From Shewanella abyssi (GTDB lineage Bacteria > Pseudomonadota > Gammaproteobacteria > Enterobacterales > Shewanellaceae): 64,000 bases of DNA. The notes beneath the pieces were generated by a model. The model was not told where the DNA came from. It searched no databases and was given only the letters and a program-made list of their open reading frames with translations. The stretch spans positions 52,160 to 116,159 of the forward strand of contig NZ_JAKIKR010000009.1 of NCBI RefSeq assembly GCF_023284025.1, given 5' to 3'. Below, one piece after another: positions 29,785 to 40,096 of the stretch (position 1 is the first letter of the stretch; each line of letters starts with the position of its first letter). The translations under genes were made by a program, and so were the position numbers.

Positions 29785-29821
29785 AAAAAAGCCTATAGAT
29801 TTTCGTCTATAGGCTTTTATT
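29785..29821 (-). terminator. intrinsic terminator of the EF-G gene
   Basis: GCCTATAGA ... TCTATAGGC, a perfect nine-base stem with six-base loop and flanking A- and T-runs, about 40 bases past the EF-G stop. Confidence 0.85.
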
Positions 29822-29862
29822 AAAGTGTAAAACTCCGAAGAGAGCTCACTATTCAGTAATAG

Positions 29863-31956
29863 TTACTTCTTAGCTTCAGCTGCTTTTCTTTCTTTAACAT
29901 CAGCGATAACTTTCTCAGCGATGTTGTTTGGACACTGACTGTAGTGAGAGAACTCCATAGAGAACTGACCACGGCCTGATGTCATAGTACGTAGTGTACT
30001 GATGTAACCAAACATTTCAGATAACGCTACGTCAGCCTTGATGCGAACACCAGTAACGCCAGCCATCTGATCTTTGATCATGCCACGGCGACGGTTAAGG
30101 TCACCAATAACATCACCAACGTGGTCATCTGGAGTGAACACGTCTACAGCCATGATTGGCTCAAGAAGCTTAGGATCAGCCTTTGGAATTGACTGACGGA
30201 ATGCGCCTTTTGCAGCGATTTCGAACGCGATAGCTGAAGAGTCAACTGCGTGGAAAGCACCATCTATAAGTTCTAGCTCAACGTCAAGTACAGGGAAACC
30301 AGCGATAGTACCAGTATCCATTAAGCTCTTGAAGCCTTTCTCAACGGCTGGCCAGAATTCCTTAGGAACATTACCACCAACAACTTTAGAGGTAAATGTT
30401 AAACCAGTGTTGGCTTCGCCTGGACGGATTACATAGTCGATTTTACCGAACTGACCAGAACCACCAGACTGCTTCTTGTGGGTGTAGCTATCTTCAACTA
30501 CCTTAGTGATAGTCTCACGGTATGCCACTTGTGGCTCACCGACGATTAGATCAACACCGTAGGTACGGCTAAGGATATCAACCTTAATGTCTAGGTGAAG
30601 TTCGCCCATGCCTCTAAGGATAGTTTCGCCTGAATCTTCGTCAGTTTCAACGCGGAAAGTTGGATCTTCAGCAATCATCTTACCGATAGCGACACCCATC
30701 TTCTCACTGCCACCTTTGTCTTTCGGTTTAACAGAGATTGAGATAACTGGCTCTGGGAATACCATGGCTTCTAGTGTACAAGGGTGCTTAGGATCACATA
30801 ATGTGTGACCCGTTTGCACGTTCTTCATACCCACGATAGCGATGATGTCACCCGCTTGTGCTGAAGATAATTCGTTACGCTCATCGGCTTGCATCTCTAC
30901 CATACGGCCAACACGCTCAGTCTTACCTGTAAACGAGTTAAGGATGGTGTCACCCTTGTTAAGTTTACCTGAGTAAATACGTACGAAGGTCAGGGCACCG
31001 AAACGGTCATCCATGATCTTGAATGCAAGCGCTTTAAATGGCTCATCGGCAGATACGATAGCGAATTCACCATTTGGCTCGCCTTCTTCGTCGGTAAGCG
31101 GCTGTGGATCAACTTCTTGTGGCGCTGGTAAGTAATCAACAACGGCGTCAAGCAGAAGCTGCATGCCTTTGTTCTTGAAAGCAGAACCACAGTATGTTGG
31201 GAAGAAATCTATCTTACGAGTACCAGTACGGATACAACGCTTAATATCTTCCATAGATGGCTCTACGCCTTCCATGTAGGCTTCTAGCAAATCATCATCC
31301 TGCTCTAGGGCAGTCTCGATTAGCATTTCACGGTATTCTTCTACAAGCTCAACCATGTCAGCAGGAATTTCTTCAATCTTGTAGTTTTCAGCTTGTCCGG
31401 TTTCGTCCCATATCCAAGCCTTACGAGTCAGCAGGTCAACCAGACCTGTGAACTCATCTTCGATACCGATTGGAAGTACCATGATGATCGGGTTAGCACC
31501 CAGAACATCTTTAGTCTGCTTAACAACACGTAGGAAGTCAGCACCCATACGGTCTAACTTGTTGACGAAGATGATACGTGAAACTTCTGATTCGTTCGCA
31601 TAACGCCAGTTAGTTTCTGACTGAGGCTCAACACCACCAGAACCACAGAATACGCCGATACCGCCATCAAGCACTTTAAGAGAACGATAAACTTCTACTG
31701 TGAAGTCAACGTGGCCAGGGGTGTCAATAACGTTGAAACGGTGGTCGTTCCAAAAACAACTTACAGCAGCAGACTGAATGGTAATACCACGCTCAGCTTC
31801 CTGTTCCATGAAGTCAGTTGTTGATTCGCCATCATGAACTTCACCGATCTTATGGATTTTGCCGGTAAGCTTAAGGATACGCTCAGTTGTGGTGGTCTTA
31901 CCCGCGTCAACGTGAGCAAAGATACCAATGTTTCTGTACTTTGATAAATCAGTCAT
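29863..31956 (-). CDS. fusA: elongation factor G (solitary copy)
   Basis: Ribosomal translocase. 697 residues. G1 motif [12 protein letters not shown], switch with [10 protein letters not shown]3 [10 protein letters not shown]4 NKLDRMGAD, then domains II-V including [12 protein letters not shown] and the tip-of-domain-IV region [19 protein letters not shown]. It stands alone with its own terminator rather than between rpsG and tufA, so it is probably a second EF-G gene of the genome, as known in Vibrio and Shewanella. Whether it works in translocation, ribosome recycling or both cannot be decided here. Confidence 0.95.
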   Translation of the reverse strand: MTDLSKYRNIGIFAHVDAGKTTTTERILKLTGKIHKIGEVHDGESTTDFMEQEAERGITIQSAAVSCFWNDHRFNVIDTPGHVDFTVEVYRSLKVLDGGIGVFCGSGGVEPQSETNWRYANESEVSRIIFVNKLDRMGADFLRVVKQTKDVLGANPIIMVLPIGIEDEFTGLVDLLTRKAWIWDETGQAENYKIEEIPADMVELVEEYREMLIETALEQDDDLLEAYMEGVEPSMEDIKRCIRTGTRKIDFFPTYCGSAFKNKGMQLLLDAVVDYLPAPQEVDPQPLTDEEGEPNGEFAIVSADEPFKALAFKIMDDRFGALTFVRIYSGKLNKGDTILNSFTGKTERVGRMVEMQADERNELSSAQAGDIIAIVGMKNVQTGHTLCDPKHPCTLEAMVFPEPVISISVKPKDKGGSEKMGVAIGKMIAEDPTFRVETDEDSGETILRGMGELHLDIKVDILSRTYGVDLIVGEPQVAYRETITKVVEDSYTHKKQSGGSGQFGKIDYVIRPGEANTGLTFTSKVVGGNVPKEFWPAVEKGFKSLMDTGTIAGFPVLDVELELIDGAFHAVDSSAIAFEIAAKGAFRQSIPKADPKLLEPIMAVDVFTPDDHVGDVIGDLNRRRGMIKDQMAGVTGVRIKADVALSEMFGYISTLRTMTSGRGQFSMEFSHYSQCPNNIAEKVIADVKERKAAEAKK

Positions 31957-31997
31957 TTTTCTACTCTATTGGAGTTACGTTCTAAAATTCCGCGCAA

Positions 31998-32006
31998 GTA
32001 TAGCAA
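31998..32006 (-). promoter_or_regulatory. candidate extended -10 for the EF-G gene
   Basis: On the minus strand TGCTATACT forms an extended -10 about 45 bases before the EF-G start codon. No good -35 precedes it, which is tolerable for extended -10 promoters. Confidence 0.35.
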
Positions 32007-32394
32007 TACTTTTCCATTTTTTTTATCGATTTTTATCATTCAGGGCTAAATTAGGCTAAATATCGTGAAAAAATCACGTTTTGAGCACAAAACAAAGCGA
32101 TGCTAATCGTCGGTACACTTGTACAATACAACTATTTTACTTATCAGAGAGGGAAAACATCTCGTAATCCAGTCATTATCTGTTGCAGATAAACGGCCAT
32201 CAACACCCTCTAATACAATCCCAATACTGCTTGTTCAGTACAGAACCGTAGCTGATTTTCAACTCAAGGCGTATTGACGAGAGTATGGTTATTCCTATGG
32301 CATTTGCCAATGCAAAGCTGAAGTGCAATGCCTAAGAGGCTCACGCAGCGGTTGCACTGATGTTGAGTTGTCGCCGATATCATACTTGTAAAAA
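32007..32394. other. non-coding gap between bioA and EF-G genes, possible decayed repeat
   Basis: No gene. From about 32235 to 32390 the text (GCTGATTTTCAACTCAAGGCG, GAGTATGGTTATTCCTATGG, GAGGCTCACGCAGCGG) resembles the style of the two inverted-repeat elements: a GTTATTCTAT-like block then a GAGC/GCTC-type block. It lacks their ends and is too diverged to call the same family. Confidence 0.35.
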
Positions 32395-33735
32395 CTAGCC
32401 GTGACTGATAAACGCAGTGTCACTGTCAGGCAATGAAATTTGCCCCGCGACAGTCTTCATAGCACTGGTCAATTGTGACAGCTGTGGGGCTGATATTGTA
32501 TAAGGCGGCATGATGTAGATGAGATTTGAAAATGGTCTTATCCAAACGCCCAAATCAACAAACTGCCGCTGAAGTTCGGCGGTATTCAATGTTGAATTCA
32601 TCTCCAATACACCCACAGCACCTAGCACCCTGACATCCACAACGTTGCTAAAGGCCCTTGCGTCAGCCAGTTCGGACTTCATCTGTGACTCGATACTCGC
32701 TACTTGAGCTTGCCACTGTTGCTGGTTTATCAGTTCAAGGCTGGCAATGGCAGCAGAGCAGGCCAATGGATTCCCCATAAATGTAGGTCCATGCATGAAC
32801 ACGCCTGCTGGAGACTCACTAACGCCTTTGGCGACTTCGTCACTGCACATTGTTGCAGCAAGAGAAACATAGCCCCCGGTGAGCGCTTTACCTAGACACA
32901 AGATATCGGCTTCAATATTGGCATGTTCATAGGCAAACAATTTACCTGTGCGGCCAAACCCTGTGGCTATCTCGTCTAGAATTAGCAGCAGATCATACTT
33001 ATCACAAAGATGACGTAAGGCCGCTAAGTAATCAGGATGATAAAAGCGCATTCCGCCGGCGCCTTGCATGATAGGTTCGATAAGCACTGCTGCAATCTGT
33101 TGATGATTGTCTTCAATGATGGTGCTTATCGCTGCTAATTCCGCAGGATCAAACTCTTCAGCGTATTTGGTCATTGGTGCTGGCGCAAATAACTGCTTAG
33201 TGATCAGTTCGCCGAACATGGTGTGCATGCCACCTTCTGGATCGCATACACTCATCGCCGCAAAAGTGTCGCCGTGATAGCCGCTTTTAACGGTGAGTAT
33301 TTTTTGTTTATTGGGTTTGTCTTTGCCTTGCCAATATTGCAGCGCCATTTTCATGGCCACTTCAACAGCGATAGACCCAGAATCGGCCAGAAACACCTTG
33401 GTTAGGCGTTCGCTCGTCATATCGACCAACATTCTTGCTAGCTCAATCGCTGGGCGATGGGTTATGCCACCGAACATCACATGACTGAGTTGTTGGGTTT
33501 GTTGCTGCATTGCCGCCACAATTTTGGGATGACTATAACCATGAACGCAAGCCCACCAAGAGCTTGTCCCATCAATGAGTTTTGCGCCGGTGTCTAGTTG
33601 TAATTCGACACCTTCTGCACTGACGACACCGTAGGTCGGAAGTGCATTTTTCATCGAGGTATAAGGATGCCACAGATGTTTCTGATCAAAATCCGAGTCG
33701 ATATACTGTTCTATAGGTTGATTTTTGTTGTTCAT
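32395..33735 (-). CDS. bioA: adenosylmethionine-8-amino-7-oxononanoate aminotransferase
   Basis: Makes 7,8-diaminononanoate, using S-adenosylmethionine as amino donor, with PLP. 446 residues. Conserved blocks: HLWHPYTSMKN near the N terminus, GTSSWWACVHGYSHP, SGYHGDTFAAMSVCDPE, the PLP Asp in LLILDEIATGFGRTG, the Schiff-base Lys in LCLGKALTGGY and HGPTFMGNPLACSAA. Divergent from bioB with a 248-base shared regulatory gap, the usual biotin arrangement. Confidence 0.97.
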   Translation of the reverse strand: MNNKNQPIEQYIDSDFDQKHLWHPYTSMKNALPTYGVVSAEGVELQLDTGAKLIDGTSSWWACVHGYSHPKIVAAMQQQTQQLSHVMFGGITHRPAIELARMLVDMTSERLTKVFLADSGSIAVEVAMKMALQYWQGKDKPNKQKILTVKSGYHGDTFAAMSVCDPEGGMHTMFGELITKQLFAPAPMTKYAEEFDPAELAAISTIIEDNHQQIAAVLIEPIMQGAGGMRFYHPDYLAALRHLCDKYDLLLILDEIATGFGRTGKLFAYEHANIEADILCLGKALTGGYVSLAATMCSDEVAKGVSESPAGVFMHGPTFMGNPLACSAAIASLELINQQQWQAQVASIESQMKSELADARAFSNVVDVRVLGAVGVLEMNSTLNTAELQRQFVDLGVWIRPFSNLIYIMPPYTISAPQLSQLTSAMKTVAGQISLPDSDTAFISHG

Positions 33736-33983
33736 AATATAGCCGCTAGTAAACCTTTTAGTTTGATTGGCATTGACAGGTTAAGGCTTGTAGGTATCCT
33801 AGGCAAGATAAATGTCAAATGGTTCACGCAATGTCTGTAGTTTATACTGTTGTTTAATAAGGATATAATAAATAAACCTTACAGTGAGCAGCACTATTAT
33901 TAGCCCAGAATTTATAAAAACAATATTAGCGTTAATATAAAAGCACGATTTAGCAATGAGCGTGAGTCGAAAAAGGATAAAGC
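33736..33983. promoter_or_regulatory. bioA / bioB divergent control region
   Basis: 248 bases. TATAAT at 33864-33869 with TTTATA 17 bases upstream (33841-33846) is the best bioB promoter. A BirA operator would be expected here. AGTAAACC (33748-33755) and GGTTAAGG (33779-33786) are inverted half-site-like words, but their spacing (23) is longer than normal for BirA, so this is only tentative. Confidence 0.45.
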
Positions 33984-35036
33984 ATGTCTGATGTAGTAGT
34001 GAGAAATAATTGGCAACGCCAAGAGATTGAAGCCTTGTTTGCGTTACCTATGAATGATTTGTTGTTCCAAGCTCATAGTGTACATCGCCAAGAGTTTGAC
34101 CCCAATGAGGTCCAAATCAGTCGTTTACTCTCAATTAAGACCGGTGCTTGCCCAGAAGATTGCAAGTATTGCCCGCAAAGTGCCCGTTATGACACCGGGT
34201 TAGAGAAAGAGCGTTTACTGGCAATGGAAACGGTTTTAACCGAAGCGCGCAGCGCAAAAGCGGCTGGCGCATCACGTTTTTGTATGGGAGCCGCGTGGCG
34301 TAACCCCAAAGAGCGCGATATGCCATATCTTAAAACGATGGTCGAAGAGGTTAAATCCTTAGGCATGGAAACATGCATGACCTTAGGCATGCTTTCAGCC
34401 GGTCAAGCGGATGAATTAGCGGATGCAGGTCTTGATTACTACAACCACAACTTAGACACCTCACCTGAGTATTACGGTGAGGTGATTACGACTCGTACTT
34501 ATCAGAGTCGATTAGACACGCTATCAAACGTTCGAGCTTCGGGAATGAAAGTGTGCTCGGGCGGTATTGTCGGTATGGGCGAGAAGGCGACAGACAGAGC
34601 GGGCTTATTGCAGCAATTAGCGAATCTTGAGCAGCACCCAGATTCAGTGCCAATTAACATGTTGGTTAAAGTTGAAGGCACACCTTTTGAAAAGATAGAT
34701 GATTTAGACCCGCTGGAGTTTGTACGCACCATTGCGGTCGCTCGAATTATTATGCCTAAATCGCGAGTGCGTTTGTCAGCGGGCCGCGAAAACATGTCTG
34801 ATGAACTGCAAGCGATGTGCTTCTTTGCCGGTGCTAACTCTATCTTCTACGGTTGCAAGTTATTGACCACGCCAAACCCAGAAGAAAATGATGATATGAG
34901 CTTGTTTAAACGCCTAGGTTTGCACCCAGAGCAGGGCGTTGCATCAACCAAGGCACAAGATAAAGCCATGCTGGCTAAAGCGGCTGCACAACAAGATAAG
35001 AAAGCCTCAGCATTTTACGATGCAGGCGCGCTGTAA
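33984..35036 (+). CDS. bioB: biotin synthase
   Basis: Radical-SAM enzyme inserting sulfur into dethiobiotin. 350 residues. The [4Fe-4S]/SAM motif is [11 protein letters not shown] (about 53-63). [22 protein letters not shown] and the later RLSAGRENM, which carries the Arg ligand of the [2Fe-2S] cluster, are all present. First gene of bioBFCD, separated from bioF by 147 bases that include a strong hairpin. Confidence 0.98.
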   Translation: MSDVVVRNNWQRQEIEALFALPMNDLLFQAHSVHRQEFDPNEVQISRLLSIKTGACPEDCKYCPQSARYDTGLEKERLLAMETVLTEARSAKAAGASRFCMGAAWRNPKERDMPYLKTMVEEVKSLGMETCMTLGMLSAGQADELADAGLDYYNHNLDTSPEYYGEVITTRTYQSRLDTLSNVRASGMKVCSGGIVGMGEKATDRAGLLQQLANLEQHPDSVPINMLVKVEGTPFEKIDDLDPLEFVRTIAVARIIMPKSRVRLSAGRENMSDELQAMCFFAGANSIFYGCKLLTTPNPEENDDMSLFKRLGLHPEQGVASTKAQDKAMLAKAAAQQDKKASAFYDAGAL

Positions 35037-35075
35037 TTTCAGTCAATAGTAAGACTGAAAGCTGGGTCAATATTG

Positions 35076-35113
35076 AAATAGAGCGCTTAGCATCAATGCT
35101 AAACGCTCTATTT
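35076..35113 (+). terminator. strong hairpin between bioB and bioF
   Basis: AAATAGAGCG-c-TTAGCAT, loop CA, ATGCTAA-a-CGCTCTATTT: 17 base pairs with one mismatch, ending in TATTTG. It could attenuate bioFCD relative to bioB or protect the bioB mRNA end; the short T-run makes full termination doubtful. Confidence 0.6.
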
Positions 35114-35183
35114 GCTAACATACTGAGTCGCTTTTAGTTTACTATTCGAATACTTAGGTCCAGCCCTCAATTGAGTAGAGCTA

Positions 35184-36377
35184 ATGTCTGACGCTGCTGT
35201 ACAAAAAACAACACCACCACTGCTTCAAGCAAGAGTTATCGACACAAATCGAGCACTTGAAGAGAAAGGCCTGTTAAGAAAACGAGTTAAGGTAATGCTT
35301 GATTCTGAACATGCTAATTGCTTCGAAGTGGATGATTTACCCTATATCAATTTTAGCAGTAACGATTATTTGGGCTTGTCCAGATCGACCAGAGTCATTG
35401 ACGCTTTGCATGAAGGTGCAAAGGCTTATGGCGTTGGCAGTGTATCGTCACCCTTAGTTGTAGGGTATAACCAGTCACACCGACAACTTGAGCGAACACT
35501 CTGCCAAGCCACTGGCCACGAAGCCGCATTGCTGTTTTGTTCCGGTTTTAGCGCCAATAATGCATTGATGAAAAGCCTGTTTAATGACACCGATACTGTA
35601 TTAGCCGATAAGTTGGTACACGCCTCGGTCATTGATGGATTACAAGATAGTGGCGCTGTGCTTAAACGTTTTATCCATAATGATTTAGTCTCAGCAAATA
35701 CACAGTTTGAGCACCACTCTCCCTGCGCCTTAGTCACCGAAAGTGTATTTAGCATGGATGGTGATATTGCACCTTTAGCTGAGTTATCAGCATTGTGTCA
35801 ACAACATAATGCTTGGCTTATTGTTGATGATGCACATGGTTTTGGTGTTGTCGGCGAAAAAGGACTTGGGGCCACAGCACTTGCTGGTGATATTAATATC
35901 GATGCACAGATCGTCACCTTTGGAAAAGCATTGGGTGGCCAGGGCGCAGCCATCCTAGGAAGTCATCAATTAATAGACTACCTAGTTGCAAATGCGCGTC
36001 ATTACATCTACTCAACAGCCTTGTCTCCTGCCAATGCAGCGGCTGTTAACGCTGCGGTTGAAATACTTATTGAACAGCCATCACTAAACCAACAACTGCA
36101 GCGAAATATCGATTGTTTCATCGAGGCATGTCAAACAAACAATATTGCCTTAACAGGCTCTATCACTGCTATTCAACCTATTATTATCGGTGAGAGTACC
36201 AGAACCCTGGCGATTGCAAAACGGTTGAAAGAACATGGTTTCTGGGTCGGTGCAATAAGGCCGCCCACTGTCGCTCAGGGAAGTGCCAGACTGCGAATTA
36301 CATTAACAGCAGAGCATTGCCCAGAAGATATTCATGCATTTGTTGCCGTACTTGCTGATATTTTACAAGACGATTAA
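35184..36377 (+). CDS. bioF: 8-amino-7-oxononanoate synthase
   Basis: PLP enzyme condensing pimeloyl-ACP with alanine. 397 residues. INFSSNDYLGLS near the start, GVGSVSSPLVVGYNQSHRQLE, the PLP Asp in LIVDDAHGFGVVG, and the Schiff-base Lys in VTFGKALGGQGAAILG. The C-terminal RPPTVAQGSARLRITL is typical. The N terminus is about ten residues longer than the enteric enzyme. Followed after 55 bases by bioC. Confidence 0.96.
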   Translation: MSDAAVQKTTPPLLQARVIDTNRALEEKGLLRKRVKVMLDSEHANCFEVDDLPYINFSSNDYLGLSRSTRVIDALHEGAKAYGVGSVSSPLVVGYNQSHRQLERTLCQATGHEAALLFCSGFSANNALMKSLFNDTDTVLADKLVHASVIDGLQDSGAVLKRFIHNDLVSANTQFEHHSPCALVTESVFSMDGDIAPLAELSALCQQHNAWLIVDDAHGFGVVGEKGLGATALAGDINIDAQIVTFGKALGGQGAAILGSHQLIDYLVANARHYIYSTALSPANAAAVNAAVEILIEQPSLNQQLQRNIDCFIEACQTNNIALTGSITAIQPIIIGESTRTLAIAKRLKEHGFWVGAIRPPTVAQGSARLRITLTAEHCPEDIHAFVAVLADILQDD

Positions 36378-36432
36378 AGCGCTTGTTTGTCAACATAATT
36401 TCAATCTTCCATAGCGCTTAGGATCCAACGTC

Positions 36433-37203
36433 GTGAAAACAGCGGTAAACCAGTTAAATATTGACGTCGCTAATCGTTTCTCAGCGGCTGCATCTTCATA
36501 CCATTCACATGACATTTTACAGCGAATCGCGGCAAAGCATCTGTTTGAGCTGATGTCGCCTACTCAGCCTTTACTCGATCTCGGCTGTGGTCCCGGCACT
36601 TCATTTACATGTTTCAACCATATTGACGATGTTATTTGTGTCGACATTGCACAAGGAATGCTGCGCAGCCTTAAAAAAGATTTTCCAGCTCATAAGGTGC
36701 TCTGCGGTGATGCACAAAACTTACCCTTGCTGGACTCCTCAATAGCGACGGTTTATTCCAATGTTGCACTGCAGTGGTGTAATAACCTCGAGCTTGCGGT
36801 AACTGAGGCCAATAGAGTCCTCAAAGTCGGCGGTGAGTTTAATGCCAGCATTGTTGCCGAAAATAGTCTGTATCAGCTGTCAGATCTGAGATTAAACGTT
36901 AACCGCTTTAAAAGTGAAGCAGCGATACTGAATTGTTTTAATCAAGATGATTGGCAAATTGAACAGGTAGAGACGCGTGCGATTACAGTATATTTTGCTG
37001 ACTTTAAGTCGTTACTGCAGTCAATCAAAGGTGTTGGTGCATCTACAGTCGAGGTGAAAAGCCAGCTTAATCAACGCCACGTCACATTGAGAGGGCGAGG
37101 AGATTGGCAAAAATTGCTTAATAAGGCAGAGTTAAGCCGCGCCCCAGAGGGGCTTCCCTTGACTTATAATATCAGTTTTATCAAAGCGAGAAAGACGCGT
37201 TAA
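36433..37203 (+). CDS. bioC: malonyl-ACP O-methyltransferase
   Basis: Methylates malonyl-ACP so that fatty-acid synthesis can build the pimeloyl chain. 256 residues from a GTG start. VANRFSAAASSYHSHDILQR is the BioC-type N terminus. SAM motif I is LLDLGCGPGTS (about 48-58) and motif II-like AQGMLRSLK. SNVALQWCNNLELAVTEANRVLKVGG is characteristic of the family. No bioH is seen next to it; the esterase would have to be elsewhere. Confidence 0.94.
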   Translation: MKTAVNQLNIDVANRFSAAASSYHSHDILQRIAAKHLFELMSPTQPLLDLGCGPGTSFTCFNHIDDVICVDIAQGMLRSLKKDFPAHKVLCGDAQNLPLLDSSIATVYSNVALQWCNNLELAVTEANRVLKVGGEFNASIVAENSLYQLSDLRLNVNRFKSEAAILNCFNQDDWQIEQVETRAITVYFADFKSLLQSIKGVGASTVEVKSQLNQRHVTLRGRGDWQKLLNKAELSRAPEGLPLTYNISFIKARKTR

Positions 37204-37230
37204 TAAAGGCTGAAAAACCTTGGAGTATGC

Positions 37231-37896
37231 ATGACTTATTTTGTAACCGGGACCGACACTGACTGCGGTAAAACCTTAGTGTCTTCAGCATTGCTAACGG
37301 CAGTAAAGGGTGAAACCGTAGGCTTTAAACCTGTCGCGTCGGGGTGTGAGCAAACCGAACAAGGCCTTCGAAACAGTGACGCGCTAGCACTGATGGCAGC
37401 ATCAAGCATAAAGCTTCCCTATGAGGATATTAATCCATTTGCCTTTTTAGCGGCAATTGCACCGCATATCGCAGCGAGTGAGCAAAATATCTCGCTGTCG
37501 CCTAAAAAAATTCAGGCGCAACTTAATATGGTGCAATATCTAGGGGCTGACTTTGCCCTGGTTGAAGGTGCTGGTGGTTGGCGTCTACCCTTAGGTGATG
37601 GGCATTTTATGTCTGAAGTGGTGCAAGCAATGCAACTGCCGGTGATATTAGTGGTTGGTATGAAACTAGGCTGCTTGAATCATGCATTATTGACTGCTGA
37701 AGCGATTGAGCGAGATGGTCTTGTCATTGCCGGTTGGGTGGCGAACCAAGTTGACCCTGACATGGCTAACCAACAAGAGAACCTGGCCTCATTACAGCAG
37801 ATGATGTCAGCACCGTTTCTTGGGCATATTCCCTATCTAGAGAACGCAACGGCAGCAGAAGCCGCAGTATACCTTGATGTAAATTTGCTTAGTTAA
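37231..37896 (+). CDS. bioD: dethiobiotin synthetase
   Basis: ATP-dependent ring closure of diaminononanoate with CO2. 221 residues. P-loop GTDTDCGKTLVS at 7-18, VGFKPVASGCEQT with the substrate Lys, and VEGAGGWRLPL with the conserved Glu-Gly-Ala-Gly-Gly. Last gene of the biotin unit, 27 bases after bioC. Confidence 0.96.
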   Translation: MTYFVTGTDTDCGKTLVSSALLTAVKGETVGFKPVASGCEQTEQGLRNSDALALMAASSIKLPYEDINPFAFLAAIAPHIAASEQNISLSPKKIQAQLNMVQYLGADFALVEGAGGWRLPLGDGHFMSEVVQAMQLPVILVVGMKLGCLNHALLTAEAIERDGLVIAGWVANQVDPDMANQQENLASLQQMMSAPFLGHIPYLENATAAEAAVYLDVNLLS

Positions 37897-38226
37897 TATA
37901 TCCTTAAAGCATTCAACTGCTCGCTATTTTAGCCCCTTAGCCCCATCTTCAAGTAGGATGGGTATAGATGATGCAATAATGATCATTGTCTAAAGGGCTA
38001 TCCCTCTGTTAAAAAAGATTAACCTGCATATCGTTCTATTTTGGGACTATTTAAGATTAGATTAATAAAAACTCCCTAAAATCACAGCCTCTGGTAAATA
38101 AAGCGATCGTCTAAGATAAACGCAGTTGCACTGTTTTTTCTTTGAACCCCTTGAAATTGAAAATTTAGGACATATTATGTCTCTAACAATATTTATCAGG
38201 AACGTATGTATCCTACAGGAGCTTAA
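37897..38226. other. 330-bp gap after bioD
   Basis: No gene. A small hairpin CCCATC ... GATGGG (37942-37962) lies about 45 bases after bioD but has no T-run. AT-rich leader of htpX follows, with no recognised promoter. Confidence 0.45.
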
Positions 38227-39090
38227 ATGAAGCGTATATTTTTACTGATTGCTACCAATATGGCGATCTTATTAGTGGCATCAATCGTGATGTCTATTTT
38301 GGGTGTCAATACTTCAACCATGGGCGGCTTGTTAGTGTTCGCGGCCATTTTTGGTTTTGGCGGCGCATTCATCAGTTTGGCTATCTCTAAGTGGATGGCA
38401 AAGAAAACCATGGGTTGTGAGGTTATCACCACGCCGCGAGATAATACTGAACGTTGGTTGGTCGAGACCGTTGCTCGCCAAGCCGAGCAAGCTGGGATTA
38501 AAATGCCAGAAGTGGCTATCTATCAGGCGCAAGAGTTTAATGCTTTTGCAACGGGTCCAAGCAAGAATAACTCCTTGGTTGCCGTGAGTAGTGGTCTTCT
38601 TTATGGGATGAACCATGACGAGATAGAAGCGGTACTCGCTCATGAGATCAGTCATGTCGCTAACGGTGACATGGTAACGCTGACGCTTATCCAAGGCGTG
38701 GTGAACACTTTTGTTATTTTTGCTGCACGTGTGGTTGCTGGCATTATCAATAATTTTGTCGCGAGCAATGATGAAGAGGGTGAAGGCTTAGGTATGTTCG
38801 CTTACATGGGCGTTGTCTTTGTGCTTGATATGTTGTTCGGTATCTTGGCATCAATGATAGTGGCGTACTTCTCTCGTATCCGTGAGTTTAGAGCTGATGA
38901 AGGTGGCGCTAAGTTGGCCGGCAAAGAGAAAATGATCGCCGCGCTCGACCGACTTCGTCAAGGGCCAGAGACAGGATCTATGCCTGCTCAAATGTCAGCG
39001 CTGGGTATAAATGGTAAGAGATCAATGTCTGAGTTATTGATGAGCCATCCACCACTCGAAAAACGAATTGCCGCTCTGAGAGTGAGTTAA
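38227..39090 (+). CDS. htpX: membrane-bound zinc protease HtpX
   Basis: Inner-membrane quality-control metalloprotease of the M48 family. 287 residues. Two N-terminal membrane helices (about 4-26, 33-53). Zinc motif [12 protein letters not shown] (His-Glu-x-x-His) at about 138-149, two more hydrophobic segments near 155-180 and 193-217, and the third ligand Glu in [17 protein letters not shown] has AGGAG upstream. Followed by a strong terminator. Confidence 0.97.
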   Translation: MKRIFLLIATNMAILLVASIVMSILGVNTSTMGGLLVFAAIFGFGGAFISLAISKWMAKKTMGCEVITTPRDNTERWLVETVARQAEQAGIKMPEVAIYQAQEFNAFATGPSKNNSLVAVSSGLLYGMNHDEIEAVLAHEISHVANGDMVTLTLIQGVVNTFVIFAARVVAGIINNFVASNDEEGEGLGMFAYMGVVFVLDMLFGILASMIVAYFSRIREFRADEGGAKLAGKEKMIAALDRLRQGPETGSMPAQMSALGINGKRSMSELLMSHPPLEKRIAALRVS

Positions 39091-39112
39091 TTCATCTTTA
39101 GCTAATGAAACG

Positions 39113-39146
39113 GATTCGGAGGGAAAACTTCCGAATCGTCTTTTTA
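39113..39146 (+). terminator. intrinsic terminator of htpX
   Basis: GATTCGGA (39113-39120), loop, TCCGAATC (39130-39137), then GTCTTTTT. Confidence 0.8.
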
Positions 39147-39391
39147 ACAGTCAAAATCAAGATGATAATTGAACACTTGTGGTCTTTCATAGCGCGAATG
39201 AACGGTAGAATTTGATGGAGCGCACATTTTGGTAATGGCCACAATGATATGATCTTCAAACTAAATTAGTTGCGAATTTGTGATTCCTTAGCTAACTTAA
39301 GCTAGGTCGTGCTAATAATATTGATCGCAAGATGGAAATATACCTGACTGATAAAGTTTCCACTATGCGAACATCTAATGAGGATACAACT

Positions 39392-39739
39392 GTGAGCAAA
39401 AAACTATTAAGTGCAATCTTTGGTGCGGCTATCGCAGCACTAGCATTATCTCCTTCTGTTTTCGCTGAAGGCCAAGAGCTGGCTGAAATGCATTCTGAAA
39501 TGGACGGCTGTGAAGCGTGTCACGCTGACGGTTCTCCATCTGCAGATGGCGAATATGAGTTCGAACAGTGCCAATCTTGTCACGGTACGTTGGAAGAGAT
39601 GGACGCAGTCCATCAGCCACACGATGGCATGCTAATGTGCGCTGATTGCCATGCGCCTCACGAAATGAACGTGGGTGATAAGCCAGCATGTGACAGCTGT
39701 CATGATGATGGTCGTACTGCAGAATCAACACTTAAGTAA
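39392..39739 (+). CDS. cctA: small periplasmic tetraheme cytochrome c (CctA/Stc type)
   Basis: 115 residues from the GTG at 39392, which has GAGGA seven bases upstream; upstream ATGs in frame would add non-signal residues. A signal peptide ([19 protein letters not shown], cleavage after VFA) exports the mature ~90-residue protein. Four heme motifs: CEACH, CQSCH, CADCH, CDSCH, with additional His residues (VHQPHD) for second ligands. In Shewanella this protein shuttles electrons from CymA to periplasmic and outer-membrane reductases during anaerobic respiration. Next to htpX, as in known Shewanella genomes. Confidence 0.95.
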   Translation: MSKKLLSAIFGAAIAALALSPSVFAEGQELAEMHSEMDGCEACHADGSPSADGEYEFEQCQSCHGTLEEMDAVHQPHDGMLMCADCHAPHEMNVGDKPACDSCHDDGRTAESTLK

Positions 39740-39756
39740 CCTAAACCGTTACCGAT

Positions 39757-39784
39757 AAAAGCCAGCTTTAAGCTGGTTTTTTTG
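39757..39784 (+). terminator. intrinsic terminator of cctA
   Basis: AAAAGCCAGCTT, then AAGCTGGTTTTTTT: a strong stem with T-run about 20 bases past the cytochrome stop. Confidence 0.85.
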
Positions 39785-40042
39785 TACCCATAATTTGAAC
39801 TAAATGTGAATTTTGGCAAATATTGCTGCAGCTTTGGGCAAATTCAGACGATTTAGCCTCTTAGCCAATGGTGATTTTTTACTAAACCCATCAAAACGCC
39901 TACCTCTTAGTGAGTACTTTAATGTGAACTTTATCAAACACTTGCGTGATTGTAGTGCACAGTACTGCACTCATGTTGAACATTCTGTCAGGGAATGTGG
40001 GAAGTGTGGTTTTTTATTTAATTAAAACAATTGGTTATATAG

Positions 40043-40057
40043 TGGCATAGGTTTTGC
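40043..40057 (+). promoter_or_regulatory. sigma-54 promoter of the nitrate reductase unit
   Basis: TGGCAT-AGGTT-TTGC has the -24 GG and -12 GC exactly ten bases apart and closely fits TGGCAC-N5-TTGC. It lies 40 bases before the nitrate reductase start codon. A symmetric GTGCA-N6-TGCAC (39956-39970) about 80 bases upstream could be an activator site. Nitrogen control through NtrC is therefore likely. Confidence 0.75.
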
Positions 40058-40096
40058 GATGCAATTGGCATGAGTTAATACCTAGGAAAGCGAATC

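Noticed and set aside
32235..32390. Third copy of the inverted-repeat element
   Set aside because: Some short words look similar, but there are no matching terminal repeats and the block order is not conserved.
33748..33786. BirA operator between bioA and bioB
   Set aside because: Half-site-like words are present in inverted orientation, but the 23-base spacing is too long for the usual site, so it is not called as a separate feature.
39813..40025. 70-aa ORF upstream of nasA
   Set aside because: TTG start with no ribosome site, covers the sigma-54 upstream region, product unrecognisable.
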